A DNA stretch of 64,000 bases from Bacillota bacterium (GTDB lineage Bacteria; Bacillota; Negativicutes; Sporomusales; Sporomusaceae), in assembly GCA_017889705.1 (NCBI GenBank), contig JAGGAB010000014.1, positions 1-64,000 of the forward strand, read 5' to 3'. Positions 25,335 through 32,315 of the stretch are shown here, piece after piece; the stretch's first letter is position 1, and each line of letters begins with the position of its first letter. Made by a program: the position numbers and the translations under genes. The notes beneath the pieces are model-generated. The model had not been told where the DNA came from. It did not search any database and saw nothing but the letters and a program-made list of their open reading frames with translations.

Positions 25335-25968
25335 ACTTAATGAATGTTACCACTTCTTCCACCGGTTTACGCGGCGGTGATGATAATTTATCCGAAGCAG
25401 GTACTCCCAGCGGCGTCATGGCTGCCAAATAGTAGCCTTCCTTCTTGAATCCGATGTATTCGGAAATCTCTTTATCAGCATAGGTCGGACCTGTCATCCA
25501 GCAAGTGCCATACCCCTTGTCGGCAGCTGCCAACAGCAGATTTTCCAGCGCGGCGGCAATGTTTTGGACACCGGGATTGGGTTTAGCATATTGGGCAACT
25601 TCCTCTGGCGGCATAACACCATCAGCCAACAGCATATCAGCTATCGTATCATACTTGCCGGCATATACAAGGATTAGCACCGGCGCACCTTTAAAAACAG
25701 TCTGATAACCCACCATACCTGTAAAACCCTTAATTTTTGCCTCATCACGTAAAGACTTGCTCAGTTCAACATTCTTTCTTTCGACAATCCTGGCAATCTC
25801 AGCAATCTTTTCCTTGTTGCTGACAACAACAAAATGCCAGTTCTGCTGGTTTTTCCCTGAAGGTGCATAGGTAGCTGCTTTAACGAGTTCTTTAATTGTT
25901 TGTTCTGGAATCTCTTCCTCAGTAAATTTCCTTACGCTGTGACGTTTGTAAATAAATTCCATGTCCAC
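25333..25968 (-). CDS. Nitroreductase-family flavoprotein
   Basis: A 211-residue FMN-dependent oxidoreductase. The N-terminal FMN phosphate-binding arginines (KRHSVRKF), APSGKNQQNWHFVVV and GYGTCWMTGP motifs place it in the nitroreductase family, which reduces nitro compounds, flavins or quinones. The GTG at 25968 lies 9 bases after AAGGAGG and seems the best start; ATG 25962 is the alternative. It is a single-gene unit ended by the shared hairpin. Confidence 0.88.
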   Translation of the reverse strand: MDMEFIYKRHSVRKFTEEEIPEQTIKELVKAATYAPSGKNQQNWHFVVVSNKEKIAEIARIVERKNVELSKSLRDEAKIKGFTGMVGYQTVFKGAPVLILVYAGKYDTIADMLLADGVMPPEEVAQYAKPNPGVQNIAAALENLLLAAADKGYGTCWMTGPTYADKEISEYIGFKKEGYYLAAMTPLGVPASDKLSSPPRKPVEEVVTFIK

Positions 25969-25977
25969 CTTAATCAA

Positions 25978-26330
25978 CCTCCTTAACTAGATGTCTCACA
26001 TAATATTTATACATTACCAGAATTTGTCCTGCTATGCAAATGCGAACTTAACGCCAACAACAGATTGACTGCCACACTGCCCCGACTAGTTTACTTACGT
26101 ATGAAAATAATCCGATTCACTGGCCTTTCCTTTTGAGGAAACTATATTTTTTATTGCAGACTATACTTTTAGATAGTGCGATTCCATGAAGTTTCTGGTA
26201 TAATTTGTCTAATAGTACCCAATATTGTTAATTTCGTTACAAAAGTGTTGGAATCATAAGCACGATTTAAAGCGTAAGTAAAATATTAGTTATGTTGTAA
26301 CTATACTTAGTTAGATAGGCGGGTATATTA
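25978..26330. other. AT-rich divergent intergenic region before the first KAS III gene
   Basis: No gene is seen in these 353 bases. It should hold the promoter of the plus-strand KAS III group and that of the nitroreductase gene. A short palindrome, TAGTTA-TGTTG-TAACTA (26287-26303), lies about 30 bases before the KAS III start and could be an operator. It does not resemble a FapR site. Confidence 0.4.
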
Positions 26331-27326
26331 GTGGACAAAAAAAATGCAGCTATTACCGGGGTAGGTATCTGTGTTCCTAATCAAGTGCTCACTAATGATG
26401 AAGTGGCCAAATACACGAAAACCACAGCTGAGTGGATAGAGAGCCGGACGGGAATCAGCAAACGGCGTATTGCTAGTCCTGAGCAAGCAGCTTCTGATTT
26501 AGGGGTAATTGCGGCCGAACAGGCGTTAACTAATGCCGGACTATCTGCCAAAGACGTGGATTTAATCATTGCGGCAACTGCTACGCCTGATATGTTATTT
26601 CCTGCGACTGCCTGCATTATTCAGCATAAGCTCGGACTTAAAAACACAGCCGCCTTTGATTTAGAAGCAGGCTGCTCTGGTTTTATATATGCGCTCAATG
26701 TAGGCTCTCATTTTATTACCAGCGGGCAGTACCGCACCGTTTTAGTTATTGGTACAGAAGTACTGTCCCGATTGCTAGATTGGGAGGATCGTGAAACCAG
26801 TGTAATTATGGGTGACGGTGCAGGTGCTGTTGTGCTGCAACCGGCGCTGCCGGGCTATGGCATCTTGTCCTGCTGTCTGGGCGCCGATGGTTCCGGCGGC
26901 GAATATCTCCGGCTTCCTGCCGGCGGTTCCCGTATGCCAATTACGCATCAGGCGATTGACCAAAAAATGCATCTGTTTAAAATGAATGGCCCGGAGGTCT
27001 TTCGTTTTGCTATGCAAAAAGTACCGGAAGCTATTAATCAGGTTCTTGCCTTATCACAAACTTCGTTGGAAGAAGTATCGCTCATTGTTCCCCATCAAGC
27101 CAATCTGCGGATTTTGGAGGCGGTTGCCAGAGTCATGGATATTTCCATGGATAAATTTATAGTAAATATGGACAGGTATGGCAATACCTCTTCCGCCTCT
27201 ATTCCCATTGCATTATATGAGGCTTTGGCAGAAGGTCGAATCAACCATGGCGATCACATTGTCCTTACCGGCTTCGGGGCTGGCTTAACATGGGGTTCAA
27301 TTCATATGTGCTGGCAAGCTAAATAG
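26331..27326 (+). CDS. Beta-ketoacyl-ACP synthase III (first copy in the acyl cluster)
   Basis: A 331-residue KAS III-type thiolase-fold enzyme starting at GTG 26331. The catalytic triad is Cys115 (EAGCSGFIY), His255 (VPHQANLRI) and Asn285 (RYGNTSSAS). It condenses an acyl-CoA starter with malonyl-ACP. It is clearly paralogous to the KAS III at 28921-29919. It is not in a fatty-acid (fab) operon but beside a GNAT-like gene and a stand-alone acyl carrier protein, which suggests a specialised pathway. The ribosome binding site is weak (GGCGGG). Confidence 0.92.
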   Translation: MDKKNAAITGVGICVPNQVLTNDEVAKYTKTTAEWIESRTGISKRRIASPEQAASDLGVIAAEQALTNAGLSAKDVDLIIAATATPDMLFPATACIIQHKLGLKNTAAFDLEAGCSGFIYALNVGSHFITSGQYRTVLVIGTEVLSRLLDWEDRETSVIMGDGAGAVVLQPALPGYGILSCCLGADGSGGEYLRLPAGGSRMPITHQAIDQKMHLFKMNGPEVFRFAMQKVPEAINQVLALSQTSLEEVSLIVPHQANLRILEAVARVMDISMDKFIVNMDRYGNTSSASIPIALYEALAEGRINHGDHIVLTGFGAGLTWGSIHMCWQAK

Positions 27327-27401
27327 AGACTAGCATTCAGATAAAGGAGTTCTTAGTTTGCTTTACCCTCACTGGCACTAGCTGCAAGGAAGGAGCCTAG
27401 G

Positions 27402-28403
27402 ATGACTGAATGGTCAATTGTTCCTGTTGATAAAAATAATATTGGACAAGTTCCCGCTTTATTCCGAAAAGTATATGATGATGAGTATTTGCACAAAAAA
27501 GTATACCAGCCAGACATATTATGGCAGCAAATACAAACCGGAAATTTAGCGGCTGTGCTGGCTTATTCTCCGTCAGGCTTGCCGATTGGCTATGTGGCAT
27601 TAGGCAGATTGCATTCCAATCCTCGCCTTTGGGAAGAGCAAGGGCTGATTGTTGATCCGGCACACAAGGATTCGGGTGTAGCAGTTCCCTTGGCAGAATA
27701 CTTCACGAAACGGGAAAACCACCGAAATATCGAAATTGACGGCATATTTTCTTATGCGGTCTGTTATCATTATTTTACCCAGATAATTTGTGCAAAAGCC
27801 GGCTGGAATGATTGTTTTTTATTGCTGGATTATATCAACAAATCGCTTTATACCCGCCAACCAGCTGCTGACAGAGTAGCTTGCGTCATGATGTATTCGG
27901 AATTTATAGAGCAGACAAATGTCTCCTATTTACCACGCTGTTATGAAGAATTCATTCGTCAAATTTCCCAGCCTTTGTATCCAAGAGATTTTCAATTGGG
28001 AAAAGCTCTCTTGCCAAACAACCAAACGACCATTTGGGAAGAAGTCGGTCATCTGCCAACAGGCAGCAGGCAGATAGCAGTTCAAACCCTTGGCAGCGAT
28101 TGGTCAGAGGTAGCAGGAAACATTCTGGAGCATGCAAAGCAGCATAAGCTAATCAGCCTGCAGGTAATTCTTAATATGGCTTGTCCTTGTATTGATACGG
28201 CTGTAACTATCTTGCGGCAACAGGGATTTTTTCTTGGCGGTTTGGCACCTCGCTGGTTTGGCAGTGATGGTATTGTAATGCAAAGAATTCTGGATAAGGA
28301 GCCGGATTACAATACGATTAAACTATATACCAAAACCGGCAAAAATTTATTAGCTGCAATCCAAGCCGATCAGCAAACCGTGCAACAGCAATCTTTCCTG
28401 TAA
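27402..28403 (+). CDS. GNAT-like acyltransferase paralogue 1
   Basis: A 333-residue protein I place in the GNAT superfamily with moderate confidence. Residues about 5-110 have the alternation expected for motif D/A of GNAT (LFRKVYDDEYL, then AVLAYSPSGLPIGYVALG and EEQGLIVDPAHKDSGVAVPLAEY). The usual Q/R-x-x-G-x-G/A acceptor loop is replaced by HKDSGV. The C-terminal third has GFFLGGLAPRWFGSDGIVMQ, shared with two other proteins of the window (29930-30931 and 34647-35669) and weakly with 38211-39512. Start: AAGGAGCC then ATG 27402. Substrate and reaction are unknown. Confidence 0.65.
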   Translation: MTEWSIVPVDKNNIGQVPALFRKVYDDEYLHKKVYQPDILWQQIQTGNLAAVLAYSPSGLPIGYVALGRLHSNPRLWEEQGLIVDPAHKDSGVAVPLAEYFTKRENHRNIEIDGIFSYAVCYHYFTQIICAKAGWNDCFLLLDYINKSLYTRQPAADRVACVMMYSEFIEQTNVSYLPRCYEEFIRQISQPLYPRDFQLGKALLPNNQTTIWEEVGHLPTGSRQIAVQTLGSDWSEVAGNILEHAKQHKLISLQVILNMACPCIDTAVTILRQQGFFLGGLAPRWFGSDGIVMQRILDKEPDYNTIKLYTKTGKNLLAAIQADQQTVQQQSFL

Positions 28404-28406
28404 TCG

Positions 28407-28444
28407 AAAAAATCATTTAGAAAAAATGATTTTGTTTGTATAAT
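28407..28444 (+). promoter_or_regulatory. Terminator of GNAT-like gene 1 followed by a candidate promoter for the acyl carrier protein gene
   Basis: AAAATCATTT and AAATGATTTT form a hairpin (about 28408-28432) followed by a T-rich run. Directly after it is a perfect TATAAT (28439-28444) with a weak -35 (TTAGAA). The acyl carrier protein gene starts about 90 bases further on. Confidence 0.45.
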
Positions 28445-28535
28445 AGTAAACTATTACCTTTTCTCTGCTCACCACGGTACACCGAGCAATTGGGGGTGAT
28501 AGCACTATAGAATAATGTTGAGAGGAGAATTAACA

Positions 28536-28778
28536 ATGGCAACAATGGAAAGATTAAGCGGTGTAATTCTGAAGTTTAAAAAAGGTAAAATTTCGGAGGA
28601 AGCCCTTAAACCGGAAGCTTTGTTTGTAGAAAACCTAGGCTTTGATTCTCTGGATTTTAGCGAATTGCTTGTTCTGGTTGAGAATGAGTTTGGGTTGGAA
28701 TTGGAATTGGACGGTCTGAGACAGTATACTACGCTCCAATCTATGGTCAGCTATATTGACAGCCGTCTTGCTGGCTAA
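28536..28778 (+). CDS. Acyl carrier protein
   Basis: An 80-residue acyl/peptidyl carrier protein with the phosphopantetheine attachment serine Ser38 in NLGFDSLDFSELL. It starts at ATG 28536 after AGAGGAG. The usual fatty-acid ACP motif (DSLD) is kept, but the rest differs from housekeeping ACPs (a Lys-rich helix 1, FKKGKIS). It lies between two KAS III genes and probably carries the growing or starter acyl group of a specialised pathway. Confidence 0.9.
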   Translation: MATMERLSGVILKFKKGKISEEALKPEALFVENLGFDSLDFSELLVLVENEFGLELELDGLRQYTTLQSMVSYIDSRLAG

Positions 28779-28805
28779 ATTTATTGACTCTGTGGTAATG
28801 AAATG

Positions 28806-28857
28806 ACAAAAACCTCCGCTATTAGGTACAAAAAGGCTTGATAGAGGAGGTTTTTGT
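28806..28857 (+). terminator. Terminator after the acyl carrier protein gene
   Basis: ACAAAAACCTCC (28806-28817) pairs with GGAGGTTTTTGT (28846-28857), with CTAT/ATAG extending the stem, and ends in TTTTTGTT. Confidence 0.75.
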
Positions 28858-28920
28858 TATAACCATATATAATTGCTTATACGTTTTTCAGCCATACAAA
28901 ACTACCGTGGGGTGAAGAAT

Positions 28921-29919
28921 ATGTCTAAAAATAAGCTTCGGTCAGGTATTGCCGGCGTTGGTATGTATGTTCCCGACAAAACAGTGACCAATGCCGAATT
29001 GGAAAAAATTGTAGAAACCAGTGATGAGTGGATTCAATCCCGTACTGGAATTAAGGAGCGACATATTGCCAGTACCGAACAGGCGGCATCCGATCTGGGA
29101 GTTATTGCTGCAAAACAAGCCCTGGCAAACGCAAAAATTTCACCGTCAGAAGTAGATCTAATTATTGTTGCGACAGCAACTAGTGACATGCAATTCCCCT
29201 CTACTGCCTGCATCATACAGGCCGCTCTGGGGCTAAATGACGTTCCGGCTTTCGACGTGACAGCAGGATGTGCCGGCTTTATTTATGGGCTGTCTATAGG
29301 AAGTCAGTTCATTGAAAATGGGACATATGAAAATGTATTGGTAATAGGAACCGAAGTGTTATCGAAAATAACCAATTGGACAGATCGGGAAACCTGTGTA
29401 CTACTGGCTGACGGTGCTGGCGCAGTTGTGCTGCGTCCTGCTTTGCCGGGATACGGATTACTGGCTTTGCGTTTGGGGGCTGACGGCTCCGGTGGCAAAC
29501 ACTTATTGATGCCGGCGGGGGGGTCGCGTATGCCGGTAACGTCGGAGGCTATTGAGAAGAACCTAAATACCTTACATATGAATGGGCACGAAGTATTTAA
29601 GTTTGCCATGAAAAAACTGCCGGAAGCAGTGGAACAGGTATTGATGGCAGCCCAGATAGACAAGAACGAGGTTGCTCTAGTAATACCTCATCAGGCCAAC
29701 CGGCGCATCATTGAAGCTGCGGCTCGCAACTTAGAGATGCCTATTGAAAAGTTTATGATAAATTTAGACAGATACGGCAATACTTCTTCGGCCTCTATCC
29801 CGATTGCTTTGTATGAAGCTCTTGAGAATTACCTGATAAAACCAGGTGATAACATTGTTCTGGTTGGTTTTGGCGCAGGATTGACCTGGGGCGCTGTTGC
29901 CATGCGCTGGGGCATGTAA
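28921..29919 (+). CDS. Beta-ketoacyl-ACP synthase III (second copy)
   Basis: A 332-residue KAS III with catalytic Cys117 (TAGCAGFIYG), His257 (IPHQANRRI) and Asn287 (RYGNTSSAS). The start is ATG 28921 after GGGGTGAAG; the longer frame to 28873 lacks support. It resembles the first copy along its whole length, so a local gene duplication followed by specialisation is likely. Its stop codon is only 10 bases from the end of the convergent gene at 29930, leaving no room for a terminator between them. Confidence 0.92.
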   Translation: MSKNKLRSGIAGVGMYVPDKTVTNAELEKIVETSDEWIQSRTGIKERHIASTEQAASDLGVIAAKQALANAKISPSEVDLIIVATATSDMQFPSTACIIQAALGLNDVPAFDVTAGCAGFIYGLSIGSQFIENGTYENVLVIGTEVLSKITNWTDRETCVLLADGAGAVVLRPALPGYGLLALRLGADGSGGKHLLMPAGGSRMPVTSEAIEKNLNTLHMNGHEVFKFAMKKLPEAVEQVLMAAQIDKNEVALVIPHQANRRIIEAAARNLEMPIEKFMINLDRYGNTSSASIPIALYEALENYLIKPGDNIVLVGFGAGLTWGAVAMRWGM

Positions 29920-29929
29920 GAATGGCGCC

Positions 29930-30931
29930 TCAGCGATTTACTGCTTCGCGATCAGCACGGATAAAAGCCAGCAAATCTTTGGCTGTTTTGCTGTATAGCT
30001 TAATCTGCTCATAATCAGGTTCTGTCTCCAGTAATTTTTGCAGCAGCAATCCGTCGCTGCCAAACCACTGTGGCAGCAAGCCACCCAGGAAAAACCCACG
30101 GTCCCGCATAGCTTTTACAGCTGCACCCAAAGCAGGGTAAGCTGTATTGACAGCAATTTGCAGACTGATTACCTTTCTGCTGGCAGCTTCATGTAATAGT
30201 TCATCTAGGCAAGCCAGCCAGTCGGCACCAATTTCCCGGACAGAAATCTTCCAAGTCTGAGCTGCTGCGTAATAATTTTCCTCTCTGACAGTCAAGCCAG
30301 TCATAGGCAGGGGGCCATCGGCTGGCAAAATTGCTCTCGGTTTCAAAGACTGAACTAAACTACCCACAATCCCTACATATTCTGGCGGAACATAAACAGG
30401 GGTAATTGGCTCCGACTTTTCCTGAAAACTCATCACACAGGATATTCGTTGGGAAGACACAGCACGATGATCTTTGAAACTTTCAGCTGAGAGTTGCAAC
30501 AATTCTATGGCGCAATCATGCAGTCCTGATTTGGCGGCACCAATTTGCGTAACATAATGGTGGCACACGGCTTCGCAAAAAATACCGTTGTAGTCAGTAA
30601 GACCGATAACTGCTGGCTCAAAGTAAATTTTTGTTAACAGTGACGATAAATTACTATATTTGAAAGCAGGATGTATTACCATATTTCCGGCCTCCCACAA
30701 CCGGGGGTTAGGAGCATTTTTAAACATAGAAACATAACCTGCCGGCTGCCCCTGCCAGTCAAAAGCCAAAGCAGCATTTACGCGGCCGGCAGAAATTTCC
30801 TGCCATAAGATGTCCGGATCATATACATCTTTAACCGGAAAATCGTTACCATATACTGACTGGAATACAGTACTAACGTGTCTGACATTAATACTGTCTA
30901 CCGGCACAATCTGAAATTCCTCAGCAACCAA
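29930..30931 (-). CDS. GNAT-like acyltransferase paralogue 2
   Basis: A 333-residue protein, the last gene of the minus-strand operon. It starts with TTG 30931, six bases after GGAGGGG. It is the closest relative of the protein at 27402-28403 (VYDPDILWQEISAGRVNAAL near residue 40; GFFLGGLLPQWFGSDGLLLQ near residue 290; PDYEQIKLYSKTAKDLLA near the end). GNAT-like strands appear in the N-terminal half, with ALAFDWQGQPAGYVSMF and AGNMVIHPAFKYSNLSSLL. The acyl-CoA loop is again non-canonical. Function unknown. Confidence 0.65.
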   Translation of the reverse strand: MVAEEFQIVPVDSINVRHVSTVFQSVYGNDFPVKDVYDPDILWQEISAGRVNAALAFDWQGQPAGYVSMFKNAPNPRLWEAGNMVIHPAFKYSNLSSLLTKIYFEPAVIGLTDYNGIFCEAVCHHYVTQIGAAKSGLHDCAIELLQLSAESFKDHRAVSSQRISCVMSFQEKSEPITPVYVPPEYVGIVGSLVQSLKPRAILPADGPLPMTGLTVREENYYAAAQTWKISVREIGADWLACLDELLHEAASRKVISLQIAVNTAYPALGAAVKAMRDRGFFLGGLLPQWFGSDGLLLQKLLETEPDYEQIKLYSKTAKDLLAFIRADREAVNR

Positions 30932-30996
30932 CCATTTCCCCTCCAGTACCTGTGTGTTATAAAATGTACAAACCTCTATTTATATATTTCTAAACT

Positions 30997-31842
30997 TTAC
31001 CGTGATTGCAAATGTGAGCTTAATGACAACAGCAAATTGCCTGCTACTTGCCGCCGGTAGGCGGCACCAGCCCGGACATCATTAATCGGACTGACACCGT
31101 CAGCTGCCAACTTCGCAGCCTGCCGTAAAACATCTGTTGTCAAAACTTTTCCCTTGAGAAAGGCTTCCACTTCCGGCAGCATGACAATAGTTTTTCCCAC
31201 ACTGCCCCAGGCTAGTTTAATTTGATTCAATCTGTTATCCTGCCCTAATTCCAGTAAAACAGCCAAACTGACAACGGCAATCGCCAACGCTTGGCGTTTG
31301 CCAACCTTATAATAATGAGACTGCACCGCTTCTGCCGGCAGCGGCAAGCTAACTCCAGTCACAATTTCGCCTGGCTGCAATACTGTACTGCCAGGTCCCA
31401 GAATAAACTCCACAATAGGCACCCTGCGCAATCCCCGTACACTTGCCACCACTACTACCGCACCAAAAACATAAAGTGGTGCCAGCGTATCGCCTGCCGG
31501 CGAGGCTGTGCAAAGATTGCCGCCCAAGGTAGCACAATGCCTGATGGGCGGAGATGCAAATACATTCAACGCCTCCCACAATGCCCGAAAACGTTTCTGA
31601 ATGATTTCATGCTCCAGCAACTGCTGAATAGTTACACCGGCTCCGATAAAAAGCCCATCTTGCTCCTGGGTTATTGTTTGCAGATTAGGTAATTTTTCGA
31701 GGGCAAACAGCACCGGCACCTTTTCACCGCTTTTGCGCAGCCGCACTAAAAGGTCGGTTCCCCCTGCTAGTATTTGCCCGGCAGGGTACTGCTCAAACTG
31801 ACGCCACAACTCTTCCAGCGAGGTCGGAAAGAAAATGTGCAT
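30997..31842 (-). CDS. Molybdenum hydroxylase FAD-binding (medium) subunit
   Basis: A 281-residue CoxM/XdhB-type flavoprotein subunit. FAD-binding motifs QILAGGTDLLV and ATLGGNLCTASPAGDTLAPL are clear. It starts at ATG 31842, overlapping the stop of the 2Fe-2S subunit gene (TAATG), so the pair is translationally coupled. It passes electrons from the Fe-S subunit to NAD+ or another acceptor. The order large, small, medium in the direction of transcription (32312-34666, 31842-32315, here) is one of the usual arrangements. Confidence 0.93.
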   Translation of the reverse strand: MHIFFPTSLEELWRQFEQYPAGQILAGGTDLLVRLRKSGEKVPVLFALEKLPNLQTITQEQDGLFIGAGVTIQQLLEHEIIQKRFRALWEALNVFASPPIRHCATLGGNLCTASPAGDTLAPLYVFGAVVVVASVRGLRRVPIVEFILGPGSTVLQPGEIVTGVSLPLPAEAVQSHYYKVGKRQALAIAVVSLAVLLELGQDNRLNQIKLAWGSVGKTIVMLPEVEAFLKGKVLTTDVLRQAAKLAADGVSPINDVRAGAAYRRQVAGNLLLSLSSHLQSR

Positions 31843-32315
31843 TAACTCTCCCTCCCTTGCAGCTGGCGGGCTGCCATTAATACGGCTTCCACAATTTTTT
31901 GATAACCAGTACAGCGGCAAAGGTTGCCACTCAACCCTACCCGCACCTGGTCTGGCGTCGGATCAGGGCAGCGATTTAGTAAATCAAGCGAGGCCAAAAT
32001 CATACCAGGGATGCAAAAACCGCACTGTACGGCACCGCAATCAATAAAGGCCTGCTGCATAACATGTAGCCTTTCTTCAATAGCTACGCCTTCCGCTGTG
32101 AGAATTTGGCGATTTTCGAGCTGTGCTGCCAGCATAAGGCAAGACAGGCGGCTTTCGCCGTCAACCAAAATTGTGCAAGCACCGCACTCGCCAGCCCCAC
32201 AGCATTCTTTTACACCGGTAAGCCCCAGATCTTCCCGCAGCAAATCCACCACCCGGCGGTCAGGTTTGGTTTCTATCGTAGTTTCTTTGCCATTGAGTAT
32301 AAATGTCAGCTTCAT
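31842..32315 (-). CDS. Molybdenum hydroxylase 2Fe-2S (small) subunit
   Basis: A 157-residue CoxS/XdhC-type protein with two [2Fe-2S] sites: the plant-ferredoxin type CCGAGECGACTILVDGESRLSC near residues 38-58 and the helical-domain type CGFCIPGM...CRCTGY near residues 98-138. It links the molybdopterin site with FAD. Its start overlaps the stop of the large subunit gene by four bases. Confidence 0.95.
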   Translation of the reverse strand: MKLTFILNGKETTIETKPDRRVVDLLREDLGLTGVKECCGAGECGACTILVDGESRLSCLMLAAQLENRQILTAEGVAIEERLHVMQQAFIDCGAVQCGFCIPGMILASLDLLNRCPDPTPDQVRVGLSGNLCRCTGYQKIVEAVLMAARQLQGRES

